Shown: positions 11,524 to 23,847 of the stretch, piece by piece | Layout: every line of letters starts with the position of its first letter | Numbering within the stretch: the first letter of the stretch is position 1 | Assembly (NCBI RefSeq): GCF_905475395.1 | Contig: NC_058337.1 | Coordinates: 115,748,368-115,812,367 of the forward strand | Length of the DNA: 64,000 bases | Direction of reading: 5' to 3' | Source: Chrysoperla carnea | Lineage: Eukaryota > Arthropoda > Insecta > Neuroptera > Chrysopidae | Program-made: the position numbers and the translations under genes | The notes under the pieces: model-generated | Told to the model about the DNA's origin: nothing | Seen by the model: the letters and a program-made list of their open reading frames with translations, nothing else | Databases searched by the model: none

Positions 11524-13483
11524 TATAGAAAAATTATGTGAACGAAATTGATAATTTCCAAAATGCCGTGCTAAGAATTGTGATTAAGCCTTACAGAAAA
11601 ACTAATTTTTATCTTCTAAATAAAATTCACGTTAAGCGAGGCCTTAGAAGTGGGGTGCCTTACTATTTGAAGAATTTGAAACACTTCTCTGATCGGGCGA
11701 TCATCAAACATATCTTGGTTCGGCATTGTTGATTCCTGATTGGTGCTGATTAGTTTCTTAACCACAAAAGTAATACTCTTTTTGTGTCTTGAGTAATAAT
11801 TATTTGTTGAGTGCAGAAAGTGTTGGAATTCATGTGTAGCAGTTTTGAGGAAGAGCTTTTATGGTCTAATACAAACCAACGATCTCATTTTAATAGGACA
11901 GACGGATGTATTGGCATACGTAATTTATATTATTTAAAAAAAAAAATGTCGTGCGTCTTCCCGGTTATCAAATCACTACACGTTGGTATAAGATGTCACC
12001 TCCTAAGACCATGAGGGTACACTTCCTTCTAAGTTGCCATTCTCTAAAGTGATACACCTTGAGGCGAAGCAACTTGCTACACTGCCAATTAAAAATAAAA
12101 ACTTGTAAATTAAAAAACTTCCCTTGTTATTTTAAGGGGGTAAATTCTCATTTTTTTAATATGTAAGTTATTGATATTCATACGTGGTACTTAATTAGAA
12201 ACTCCCCAACCTCCCTCATTCTAAATAATATTAATAAGATTTTTTTAAGAATTATATGTGTAGCCAAGAGTCGTCAGTCATTCGTATAACAGCAAGTAGT
12301 GCTCAATCGAAAAAACCCCATAATTAAAAAACCAGCTTTAAAATTTTTATTTATTTATTTTTTTTGTAAAAACTTGCAATTAGGAAAAAGGGCTGTTAAA
12401 AAATATTATATTTTTTTGTAAACACATAAAACACTCTTAGTACAATAATTTTTAATTAGTGGACCAATGAAAATTTAATTTTTTTATGAAAATTTATTTT
12501 TATTATCAAAATAATATATACCTAATCGGTTTAAGAATAAATCACACACCTACCCTCTCCTCTTCCCCATAAATCTTTCTGCTTTAAATAAATATGTGCG
12601 CTACTACTGTGTGGATTCAGAATTTATAGTTTGGGAAAATGAAGTTTTTTGAAAATTTGATGCTATTTCTTGCCATGAAAATTAGGAGTGAATTTAGAGT
12701 AGCCACTTTATTCAGTTACTGTAAACACAGTCGAATCATTCGAATAAATCTTACCATTCCGGTCTGTTGTACATTCTGATCGAGCCAATTTCAAATTTGA
12801 AAGGTATGGAACATCTTCCGCTTCCTGTTTTATAAAAAAAAGACTGAATCATATAAAGCGTTTAAACGGTGCGAATAATTCATTTTTGTATGGATTTTGC
12901 TTAGCTAGGATTAAAGAGTACAGCAGACAATAAAATTAAATAGAATATATACTATTTTCAAAAATAAAATTTGATATAGAAGCAAAGGAAGCAAATTTTC
13001 AAAAAAACTTCCATTGGATTGGGATAAAACAGTAGGGTGAATCCAATATTTGCTTAAGACTTTAAAAACATGATACATTTCAATAAAAAAAATTAGTAAT
13101 TTTAGAGATGAAAAATAAGTAATAAATATTCCTGCTCTAGAAAAATCATCATTCCAAAAAAATTGTGCATTTGTGACAAGTAAGGGTTCCTTTTTTCTAT
13201 TTTAATTTTTAATTATTAATGTAAATACATTTTTGCACAATAATATTTTCTTTACGTTTTTTTCTAAGCAATATGTTATTATAATTAGGTTTTACTGTTA
13301 TTGTATAAAAAAAGGAAACAAAAAATAAAAATTAATTGAATAATATTATTTGTTATTTTTATTTTACGAAAAATACATCTTTTATTTAAAATATTTTTTT
13401 TAAATGTATATATTTTCATTTTCCAGTAAAAATCGTAGAACAAGATTAAATTTTATCATCGAATTAAAAGAACAAAGGGGTCC
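11524..13483. other. 3' flank of TBC1D25; no further gene seen
   Basis: Candidate polyadenylation signals AATAAA lie at 11619-11624 and 12094-12099. ORFs at 11538-11732 and 11811-12014 look like chance reading of the untranslated region. The remainder is AT-rich with homopolymer runs. Confidence 0.5.
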
Positions 13484-13515
13484 TTAAATATACAGAAGAT
13501 CTTCTGTATATTTAA
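13484..13515. repeat. Perfect 32-bp palindrome
   Basis: TTAAATATACAGAAGA (13484-13499) is followed directly by its exact complement (13500-13515), centred on AGATCT. It sits between the convergent TBC1D25 and rtGEF genes and just left of an inverted-repeat element. Confidence 0.9.
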
Positions 13516-13538
13516 TTGAAGCTAATTTTCAATATATA

Positions 13539-14090
13539 TTGCCGGCGCTGGTAATTTTATTAGTTGCCAGCACTCTCTATTACGGAATATATACTATGAA
13601 TGTAAAATTTAACGCAACTAATTTATCAGTCAAATATATATTTTAAAAAATAATGCAAAATTTGCCACAGTGAATAGACAAAAAAAACCTTTAAACTTCG
13701 CTGCTGACTAAGAGTACAATTTTAAAAGATGTGAGTCAGTCATCTATCAGTTAATTTACTGAGCACTAGCCAAAAAAGTGCTAGTACCGACATCCATATA
13801 TGGCTCAAATTGACTCTTCCGCTCAGTATGGATCAAATCGTCTAGACGCAATCATTATTTTTACTGAGTGCTACAGAGAAGAATGGTGACCGATTAGTGT
13901 CATTTCAGGCTGTTAGAGCTAATAAACTGAATGGATTATACTCAATAATTTACAGCCAGATTCGGATCAGCCAAATGCGGCTACTGTTTCTGCTTATTCT
14001 TCTGTTGCTAGACATTGAGTTTTAATATATATTCCGTATCAATAGGAGCTGGAAAAATTGTATGAAAATATTTTTTGCCAGAGTTGGCAC
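13539..14090. mobile_element. Degraded inverted-repeat element between convergent genes
   Basis: The left end (TTGCCGGCGCTGG, then TTGCCAGCACT, then ACGGAATATATA near 13584) is mirrored on the opposite strand from 14090 inward (GTGCCAACTCTGGCA, then CCAGCTCC, then ACGGAATATATA). The arms are gapped and diverged. The middle has no coding capacity. No target duplication could be fixed, so the family is unassigned. Confidence 0.45.
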
Positions 14091-14320
14091 AGGAATCAAT
14101 TCCTATAATAATAATATAATAATACAATTCAATAAGGAGAGAAGAACCTCCTTTTTAAAAGCTCATTCATGTGGCAAGTTTTCTATATATAAAATTACAG
14201 TCTTTATTAAAACTTAAAAATAATTAAAATACAAACTTACACCTAAAGCTTTAAGCCTTCGTCTTATTTCTAAACGTTTTAAAAAAATACTGTACGTATC
14301 GCACAAAATCGCATTAAGTA

Positions 14321-14556
14321 TCATTCTCCAGGAGGCCATTGAATATTGTCATCTTTTCCTATATACTTTTTAACAATCGCTTGTAAAGAACATCGTGACT
14401 CTTTTTCTTTGGATACAACTAACGATAATGATTGATATTTTCGATACAAGTCTTTCACTTGATCCGTTAAAGTTTGAATTTCATATGAGGAGTTGGATGA
14501 CAGCGATGTGGAAAGTAAATTCGATGGACCGTTGTTATTCAGTGTATCACCAACAG
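14321..14556 (-). CDS. rtGEF: rtGEF terminal exon encoding the coiled coil
   Basis: After the acceptor TTTTCTAG (ending 14557), the frame reads VGDTLNNNGPSN, then the heptad-like stretch IQTLTDQVKDLYRKYQSL and SLQAIVKKYIG, then a TGA. It aligns with the PIX trimerisation coiled coil (ALKDEVQELRQD, then LEKLVRKVLKNM in vertebrates). The three 3' exons together give 708 nt, an exact multiple of three. Confidence 0.8.
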
Positions 14557-17500
14557 CTAGAAAATTTTCAATTAAAAATATCGATTTTTGATTTAATTAA
14601 AATTCATTTTTATTTACTTTTAAATATACATTTTTTTCTAACAAACAATTGGGAGTAAAATGTCATAGATGTTTATACTAAATCTAAATAGTTAGAGGTA
14701 CTATATATTATTAAAAAGCGACATTTTATTTATGTTAAAATGAAAATGTTAAGGAAAAAAAAGATAGAGGGGTACTGGGTCTAATTATTTCGTAAGAATG
14801 AAGTTGCCATAATTAAATGTTTTCTGAATTTTAAAGCCAGTAATAGTACTAAAAAAATAAACTGCCTAAGTTTAGTTGCCTACATCTTCAAGGTTGCCTT
14901 AATTTTAATTAATTCTTTAGAGTTCAGAGGTAGTATTGTGCAGGTTAATTGTATCTTATCCATAGGATATTTGCGCGCTGGTTTCTATCAAAACCAAAAA
15001 TAAAAAACCAAATTTCTATCCCTTAATTTTCATACATCCAACAATTAACTATTTAGATTTAATTTAAACATTTGGAAACTGGTAAGGTCACGGGAGGTAA
15101 AAGGATGGGATATTTTCATGGAAATTATATGCGACATATATGGAATTGAAAAAACTGAAATCTTTTTAAAAACAGAAAAAAAATCACAGAATTATTTTAC
15201 ACTTTTCGGCACATTCAAGTCCTGAGATTCTTTTTGAAAGATGATTTGTCGATACAAAATAACTTTATTCTGTATCAAACAGTTCAAAAACAAGGTGTTT
15301 AAAATCACTGAACCACTGAAATATTATTTTTTTTCTTTTTGAGAAAATTATTTTATTTCCCTAATAACACAGTTTGAAAAATGGCGAATATAAAGTCATC
15401 GCCTTTATATCAATAAATATTTATTTTATCTATACGAGTTATAAAATTATTGTTTGCACTAAATCCAAAAATCTAATTAAAGCTTATAAAAATTATTAAC
15501 AAAAATATTTATTAGTTTGTGGCAAGCATAAATTTACTTTTTAAATAGCACCCATAATTCAATATTCTCTAAATTAAATATATTATTTTGTGACTAGGAA
15601 TTTTTGCGCAATTCTTTTATACGCTGAGACTATTAAACCCAATCGCGCATGGAACAATCATTAGATAAAAAATATTTTGCACCTTTCCACATTTTACAAG
15701 TTGGGAACAGATTTGCTAAAGGTTTAAGTCCACTTGTGAAATTTGGCTATTGCAAGAGCTACCATAGAGTAAGGTAAGAAAAATAGGCAACGATGACTCA
15801 TCTACTATGTCACTTACAAACTCTACCTATTCATTGGAAAGACTAATCCATTCTGACATAGCGACCAAGTTGACTTAAAATCTGTTGGCATTAATTAAAT
15901 CCTTCATATGGTCTAAGAGTTTCTCACTCTTCAAAGCCTCTTCGCACAACCAAGTAGAAACCGGGTAAATAGTTAGGAGAAAAAGGGTATTTTCAGGTAA
16001 AAAAGTCAGCATATTTAGAATTTTCGCACGTGACGCTAACGGAAAAAACAAAAGAGCAGTTAGATTCTGTATGCATTTACAAATAAAATTTTTACACAAG
16101 ATTCGACAAAATCAAAGATAAGAAAATCTGCAAAATGAATTTATTTAGACACGAATGAAATTATTTGGCTACAACACTTATTTATTGATGATTCATGCGA
16201 CGTGGTTACAGTCTCAGCGTTTCTTAAAATCTGAGAACAATCTTTGATTTGATAACGGTAACTATGCAACTATTGGTATATTTATTTTATCCAAGCGCAT
16301 GCTTATGCGCAATTAATACTTAATCTTTACCATACTTCTATTTAATTCAGGCACTATGAAATAAATTTAGGGCACAATCCTATGGGCACTAACATTTTTT
16401 TTCAATGGTCAAAATAAAATTAATTTGAATTAATCTAAATGTTGTGTTTTTTTCAATTGTTTGAGCATAAAAGAACCACAACACCAAGTTGATGCACGTG
16501 CTGTCCCTGTTCCTGTTCCCTGTGATGTTGGTATCAATGTATTATGATGATGCCAAAATTTACTTTGATCTTTGCTAGTGTTATTTTGTGAATATAAATG
16601 TGGATTGGAACGATGTAGCTGTGTTGCATGGATTTTTTTATTATGTTGATCATGCAAGAGTACATTACCACCACGTGACAAATAACCCAAATCCACTGTA
16701 TATGATGGTTGGTTTGGTTTTTGTTTTTGAGGAAGTGTAGAAGAAGAATCACAGGAGAAGAGAAATAAACCACCACCATGGAAAAAAATAAACAAAAAAC
16801 AATGGTCAACAATATGTAAATATTTTTGATTGCGTCATTTAAGAAAAACAGGAAACCAAAATAAAAAACAAACAAAAACCAAATAACAGAAAAACAAAAG
16901 AAAAAATGTGACGACCATTAACGACTGTTGCAAAATGCTTTTATGTTCCATATATTTTAAGAAATATTTTCAATGAGACTACCGCATTAAGCTATAGCGA
17001 ATTCAGAGGATGGCAGGGAAATGGAAACAGAAAAGCAATAAATTAGAAATTGATCTTAATCTTTAAATAATAGATCATATTCACTTGCCAGAATAATTTT
17101 CCTTAAAATGTATTACTTTTCTGGCAACTGTTGAAAGCGCAGATACTTCTCTCTGCACCACAAAAACTTATCTCTGAAAGCTGCCTGCATCCAAAGCCAA
17201 TCTAGCATATGCTTCATACTATTGAGTCATTTTTATGATTACAAATTTAATTTAGCTACAAACGAAATGCCTTCCTCTTTTATCATTTAGTTAACTTTCT
17301 CTCATTGATTCTCTTTTCTTGATCAATTCATTACTAAAAAATTATGAAAATTTTTGAATGGGTAACTTTTGTGGCAAAATTAAAAAGTAATCAAAAAATG
17401 GCAGCTAGCAAAAGTAGTTTTGTCTGACAATTGGTTAAGTAAGAGCGTTCACAGCATTAAACGCGTTTGAAAGTGCAAATTAAACTTACTTAGGTGGGAT

Positions 17501-20500
17501 ACGGAACAACAGAAAAAAAAAGATTAACTCAAAAAACTACAAAAACAAAAATTAATTCAAGTACTCTTTTAAACTCAATGTAAACGATTTTTCGCACACA
17601 AAATTTCCAAAAGCTTAAAATCAACGGAAAACATTATTACCTGAACTAACAGTATTACGAGCTTTTGGCGATGAACAATAAGCTTCAATTACTTTTAAGA
17701 TGAGTGCATCTTCCTCGAATGTTGTTGGTTTTCGTCGATCATGATGTAACAACAACGACGTTTGCTTATCTAAACTAGGTATGATTGGTGGTGATGGCCG
17801 TAAGGAGCTAATAGTCCATACACATTTTTGATTAGATGTAGTATTCGTTGTAGGCAGTGTATTGGAATGACTGAATGTATGCGCACGTTTAAGAAGTCCA
17901 CTGCTATTGTTGCTGTTTGTTGTGTTTGACATTCGATTTTGTTGGCTCCCTCCGACTGTTGTTGGTGGGATGGGTGACATCTGAATAGAAAAAGAAATTG
18001 TTAAATTTTTAAGTTCTTTTCGCAAGGATTAATTTTAAAGGAAAATTTCATTTCAATCTGCCATTTTAAACTAGCCATGAAATAATTTCCTATAGAATTT
18101 TAATTATAGATTGGGAGTGTCGAGAATTCAAGGGAATTAAAAATCCAAAATTTGATAATTTTTTTTATTTCTGACTCGCTATGACGGACTAACATTTTAA
18201 AGGCAGTACCCTTTTCAAATTCAATTTGAATTCTTCTGTACAAATATGAAAACAATACAGTGGGCTTTTAGAAGCAAAGTTTACAAAAATAGTTAAAACC
18301 TGCAATGTTAATACGTCGTTGTATTTATGTACAGATAATGTTCATCATGAACCAAATTCTTTACAAAGTATGACTAGGAATATAATTAATTCGATACATG
18401 TAAATGAAATGAAATTTTATGGGAAAAAATGAAACACTACAATAAAGGAAATATTTTGCTGCTGCTATATAATGGTTCAAGATAATGAAGATGGTTAGTT
18501 TGATTTAAAATAGATTCACATGATTGCAGTAAAATATGACTTTGTTAAAATAATTCATGAATTACTTCAAATCTTTTTACTACAATCATTTAAATCCAGC
18601 GTTTACGAATAAAAACAAAACAAAATAATAAAACACGAGATTAGTTCCTGAAAAATTTTTCGAAAAGAATGCACAATTGATAGTATTGGCATTTGAAATC
18701 AATTGATCTTGTCACTAAATGATCCACCGCAGGCAAGGATTAGTTAAAACAAAAAAATAACAAAAAAATGTAATCCATGCAAGATGTATTTTTAATTTTT
18801 GTTTTTGAAAAAAATGATAGTAATTTAAGAGCGGCGCATTTATCACACTCAAGCAGCCACAAACTAAACACCACAACTTAAAAGCCAGCGAAAACATAGC
18901 GTGTGTCGCATCATCCTTGCCTGCAGTTGATGTATTATTCCCTTGACTAGTTGCTTGGACAATTCCAACCACCACGGATGATGGAATTTTTGCTTTCAAC
19001 CACCAATGTGCATACATTCCAGATCGATAAACACCCTGTTGTTGTGTGGAAGACGTTGAACTTTGAGGAATTTCTGGACGTGATGACTGTTCACGATTAC
19101 GCGATAGAGCTTTAGATGATTGTGTTCGTCTGATTGCTGATAATTTTCGGTGAATTTGATTCTCAGATTCCCAAGGTTGTGGTGTAGGTAATGGATTTAA
19201 ATCTAAGCTGGACGTTACTGATGTTGTTGCCGAATCAGTTGATTCAACCAAAATATTCCCTGATGTTATCGATGGTTGGCAGGATGTACGTGGGGTTGAG
19301 CCAAACGGCGATGTGCATCTACATTGTGATTCGAAATCTGATGGTTCCATTTGTGATGTGGAACCGTTTGAGCGCTGATCTGGCTCACGTCCGGTTAAGA
19401 TTTTATAACGATTAATTTCATCAATCGATAAACTATGATATCGTTCATCGTTTATCATGAAATTCAATGTCGAAGAACTGTTACTGCTCCGCTGGCATCC
19501 ACAAAACGGAAACTGTGGATAATCTGGTGAAGCAAGCGTATAGCTTCCAGCCATTCCTGAATCGGATGATCTAGGACTATTACAACATGGGCAACACGAT
19601 GTACTTGCCGAAGTGCTACTTGGATCTTGAATTTGAATATATTGAAAGCTCACACATCGCTTTAGCTCATTCGCCGAAGGATTATCAATATGAATACTGG
19701 AACGTCGTTTTGGTTTATCCGAATTAATACTATGTTTACGAAATCCAATATTTTCAACTGGAATTGATAGTACATCATCTAATTTTGGTTCAGGGCTAAC
19801 GCTACCTTCATTACGGAAATTTTTTGGTGGGCGTATAACAGCTCTTACTGTATCACAGCTACGATCACTCGATGCCGATTCCGGTTGATGTGTTAGCGTT
19901 GGAGGTGATATAAGATTCGGATCTAACGACGGTGGAGTATTATATAAAATTTCTGCGAGCAAATCATCCGGCGCAGGAAATGTATTTGCTGGTAAGATTG
20001 GTAAATCTAGGCAACTGGAGTGAGTTAGTGATGAACTGGAACTAGAACTGGATGATGGTGATTCTTTTTGAGTAGAACAAATATTGTCTTCACTATTCGA
20101 TTGCCATGGCGGTGTCGGGACGTTAATTGTAGTTAACGAACATTTATTGAACTTATTTGCTACTAATTTTGTTGGGCAACTTTGTCGTTGTGATGGCACA
20201 CATTTCGATCGATGAACTGTTCCAAGAGGTGTCATTTCAGGTATACGCAGTGATTCATCTAAATTTAAGAGATCCTCACAGGCCATGTAAGGTTCATTTG
20301 TACGACAATCAAAACTTGAATTATCTGAATTTTGCGAGGATTGTTGAATTACCGCTAGTTGTAATTTTGCCGTAGATGTATGAATGATGCTTTCTGGTTT
20401 TTTATTGGTACAATTTTCTCCATGATCAATAAAACTTTCTGAGGATTCATAGTTTTCACTGGGATTGTAATATCGAATGAATCCAAATGGATTGCTTGCT

Positions 20501-23500
20501 GTGCTTCCATTACTCGCAGTAGATTTACTATCTTTATCCAAAGCGTTTTGTCGTGATAATGGGCTTAATTTATTTGCATCACCAGTATTTGCCACATCTG
20601 TATCGGAACTATCTGAATCGGTATCTGGTGAATCATCGTCGTCACTACCGGAACTAATCACAATAACACTCACCTTTTGCCAATCGTTTGAACTAGACTT
20701 AACCATAATAAATTCTGAGTAATGTCTACGACGTTTTACGGAGGCTATATCCACTTTAAGAGTATCCGAATATTGTGGATATAATAAATTTTTTAATATA
20801 TCGCGAGTTATACGTTTATGACGCACTAAACGTGAAAAATATTTTGTTAAATGTGCGTAAGGTGATGCTGACGGATACGTAAGCGGTGGGTATGTGCATT
20901 TGAATGGCAATGATGGCTGGCAGGTGTATACCAATATTGAGGCACGCGTTGAATAACCACGTGGATCTAGTTTTGTAATATCCTAAAGATATGTTGATAT
21001 TATTACATATATTTCATATGTATATTATTCTAGGTATATTTATTTTAGGACACTCTGTATAAGTTTTTTAATACCTAAATTGAATTACAGAGATAAAGAG
21101 GAACAGGAACATTTTCCAGAAATATATTTACAATTACAGAAACAATTTATCCAAAGAGTTCCGTATTTCCTAATTTCAAATGTGAATTTTTGAATGAGTT
21201 TCTAATTGAAAATCATTTTATAATTCATCTAAAAGTGAAGTCATCTTATATAGAGACAAGGTATTTAGAGTCTGTAAACGAAAAATAATTGCGATTTTGG
21301 TCAATTATTAGAAGGGCATCATGTAATTTGTTAAATCCTTGCTAATATCTCGTGACCAGACACTGGTTTTCCAAGCCTGTGCTACAGCGTTTAATAACAG
21401 TACTGAACATGTTCAAAGAAGTTACCAACTTTCTAATCAAGTAATTTTGATTTTATTCGCCACTAAAATCAAATTCCCTGGCATCTGATGTTAGGTACTT
21501 ATATTTATGTATATTGGAACTGATAAAAACTTATTTCTGATAACAAATCTAACCGAACTAGTAGTAATTTTTGTGTTAATACCTAAAATAATTTGTAATT
21601 ACAGTATTTATGAGGTCAAATAATATCTATTTAATTTCAAACACTTGAGATACTAAAGAGATGCTATAAAGGTTCTTCTAGCACAATTTAATATTAGCTG
21701 TGGATAACTTTAAAACTCAAAATTAGTTGTCCGAGAAAAAAAAGGATTTTACGCATAGAATGGGATGGATACCTAGAATAACATATGCGATATTATTATT
21801 TTTTAATTTGCACAATTTTTATGCCAAATTATTGTTAGATGTGAGAGAGATAGATAGGCCCACATAATATGCTATTTCATTAAAAATACTTACATGTGGA
21901 GGCGGTTGTGGTGGACCTAAGTCTGATGATGATGTATTCATTGTTTTCGATACAATCCGAGATTGTGTATGTTTTTGTAACAAATCCACCCAAGCTTGTG
22001 CTTCATCACGGCTTTGACATACTGCGATTATTCGTTCAATTAACGGGCCTGATATTTCAAACGCATTTTTATATGTTTCATTATCTTCTAATTTTGAAAC
22101 TGTAATTCCAGTTAGAGGTAATTTTCCCTGAAAATTTGATAAATTAAGTAAGATTCTGAATTAATCAATCCCTTTTGGAGGCATGTAAATGTTCATAATA
22201 GACTTAGATAACAAATTTACTAAAAATCATTAAGAGGTTTCGCTTTGGTTATTTCACTCGATTCAACTTATGATAACTTATATTTTAATTACCTGGCTGT
22301 TTACTTTGAGAATGTTTGTAGCCATCTAAGTATATTATCTAGACATTAGTGAGCAATTATCTTACCTCGTAAATAAAGGCACTCATTCGATGACTCACAG
22401 ACAAAACCAGCAAAGTTGTAGGGAACAACACCAAATATCGATCATGATGTTGAGGTCCAACAGCAACGGATCCCATATGTAAAATATCACCGAGTTGTGT
22501 TAAACTTTGTCCTTCCCATCCACGTACAGGCCCTGTTAATACTTGTAGCTCTAATTCTTTTTGACGACGTGTCGCCGAACAACTGGCAGCGATTTCTTTA
22601 TACACAGCGACTGAACGTTGTGTATCTCCACGATCGGGATGACTTTCTTCCACATGTCTCTCTAATTCTTGTAACATACCCGGATATTTATCCAGTCGAC
22701 GGAATGGTTTACTGAGACCCGTGGTTAGTACAAGTAAACCAGGACTTGCCGCTCCAGCGTTTTCCATAAATGTAGTTAATTCAGTCTTGTATTTATCAAG
22801 GATGCAAACAGCTTTTGGATGCATTGCACAGTATGCTTGATGCACACTTTTAATTCGAGGTGCCCACTGCAAGAATAATTTTCCGACACGTTGCTCATTA
22901 TTCGGCCGAGACACACATTCTTCAATTAAACTTAATAGTTGAGTGTGAACATCTAATATTTCTAATAAATTTCCAGTTAACTGACGAAATTCATCCCGAG
23001 TCAATCTAAAAAAAATTTGGACAATTAGCTTCTTTTAAAATTAAAAATTAATCCTCTAATAGGCATCATTCTTCTGAGGAGACGGACCAGAAGGATGGTA
23101 GATATACTTTTCATGTTAAGGGGAAAATCTAGTAAAAATTAATATAAACTTTATTTCTTGTATTCTTTTCACGGTAGGCTTTTTTTTCTTTTTAGTGTTT
23201 CAGATCGATGATTACGTATTTTAAGACAATTTTTCCCACCGGTGGGAATCTGGAGAATTTATCCCCTTCTAAATTGATATTATAGTCGCAATAGAAATGT
23301 TTGTAGACTTAAAGTCTACTGCATTTTTTGATTGACTTATTCGTAAAATATAAAAATTATACTTACATGTCACTTTTTTCAAGTGGCTGAAGAAAATTGT
23401 TCACTAAACCTTGCAACTCAGTTATGTGGGCTTTTTCCGAATCGATCAAATCCTTTAAAACAACAGCTCTATATTGACGTTGTTGATTTACATCGGGAGT

Positions 23501-23847
23501 CCTAATTGGAGATAGCGTAGGGCTAACAACCTCTGCAATAAAATCGATCATTAGGTAAATGAAAAAATCCTGGTCATAAGATAATATACCTTTACATTCT
23601 TTGACATAATTACTAGGAAACCATCCAGTCTTTTCACCAAGGGTCCCCTCCCACCAACCTCCATCTTCACGCTGTGTTACAGTAATTTTATCTCCTTTCT
23701 TAAAACAGAGCTATAAAAAAACAGCAATTAGTTAGAATAAAAAAATGGAGCTTGTTTTTGGACTTACCTCATCATTGTTGGATCCTTTAAATGAGTAGAT
23801 TGCTTGTACAATTAACGGTTCTTGTGACATGATGTGTGTTTAGCATC
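14321..23847 (-). CDS. rtGEF: Rho-type guanine nucleotide exchange factor, beta-PIX/ARHGEF7 family
   Basis: Exons, in minus-strand order: 23847-23768 (ATG at 23830), 23710-23590, 23532-23367, 23005-22366, 22127-21894, 20982 to an unresolved donor, 17980-17641, 16695-16564 and 14556-14321 (TGA). The start follows an acceptor at 23848-23849, so a leader exon lies upstream. The SH3 domain is at residues 6-60 (GGWWEG, WFPSNYV). The DH domain is at about 83-265, with the family signature GLSKPFRRLDKYPGML at 213-227. The PH domain is at about 285-400. It starts at SH3 and lacks the calponin-homology domain of long vertebrate forms. EEDALILKVIEAYCSS in 17980-17641 matches the PIX segment before the GIT-binding region, and the last exon encodes the coiled coil. 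The family activates Rac/Cdc42 and binds PAK (via SH3) and GIT. The protein ends WPPGE, so the vertebrate PDZ ligand DETNL is absent. AATAAA lies at 14208-14203 on this strand. Confidence 0.93.
16564..16695 (-). CDS. rtGEF: rtGEF penultimate exon
   Basis: The acceptor ATACAG ends at 16696. Reading VDLGYLSRGGNVLLHDQ with the one base carried from the donor at 17641 restores a Val codon. The exon ends GAT CAA A before GTAAAT (donor at 16563-16562), phase 1, which joins the last exon's CT to form a Thr codon. The reading continues past the donor to a stop at 16430, so an unspliced form would end in a short alternative tail. Confidence 0.7.
18715..20982 (-). CDS. rtGEF: rtGEF long exon after the PH domain, with possible alternative C-terminus
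   Basis: The exon opens at 20982 in phase 0 (DITKLDPRGYSTRAS) and stays open for 755 codons to a stop at 18715. It is rich in Ser, Pro and Thr and contains several CxC-type stretches near 19.3-19.6 kb. A good phase-0 donor (ACA then GTAAGA) lies after 19849. Splicing there to 17980 keeps frame and would give a protein of about 1,021 residues with the coiled coil. Reading on gives about 1,163 residues ending in two hydrophobic runs and no coiled coil. The block GVYRSGMYAHWWLKAKIP near 18,980-19,030 looks constrained, so the read-through or a later donor may be real. I cannot decide from sequence alone. Confidence 0.7.
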   Translation of the reverse strand, partial: DITKLDPRGYSTRASILVYTCQPSLPFKCTYPPLTYPSASPYAHLTKYFSRLVRHKRITRDILKNLLYPQYSDTLKVDIASVKRRRHYSEFIMVKSSSNDWQKVSVIVISSGSDDDDSPDTDSDSSDTDVANTGDANKLSPLSRQNALDKDSKSTASNGSTASNPFGFIRYYNPSENYESSESFIDHGENCTNKKPESIIHTSTAKLQLAVIQQSSQNSDNSSFDCRTNEPYMACEDLLNLDESLRIPEMTPLGTVHRSKCVPSQRQSCPTKLVANKFNKCSLTTINVPTPPWQSNSEDNICSTQKESPSSSSSSSSSLTHSSCLDLPILPANTFPAPDDLLAEILYNTPPSLDPNLISPPTLTHQPESASSDRSCDTVRAVIRPPKNFRNEGSVSPEPKLDDVLSIPVENIGFRKHSINSDKPKRRSSIHIDNPSANELKRCVSFQYIQIQDPSSTSASTSCCPCCNSPRSSDSGMAGSYTLASPDYPQFPFCGCQRSSNSSSTLNFMINDERYHSLSIDEINRYKILTGREPDQRSNGSTSQMEPSDFESQCRCTSPFGSTPRTSCQPSITSGNILVESTDSATTSVTSSLDLNPLPTPQPWESENQIHRKLSAIRRTQSSKALSRNREQSSRPEIPQSSTSSTQQQGVYRSGMYAHWWLKAKIPSSVVVGIVQATSQGNNTSTAGKDDATHAMFSLAFKLWCLVCGCLSVINAPLLNYYHFFQKQKLKIHLAWITFFCYFFVLTNPCLRWII

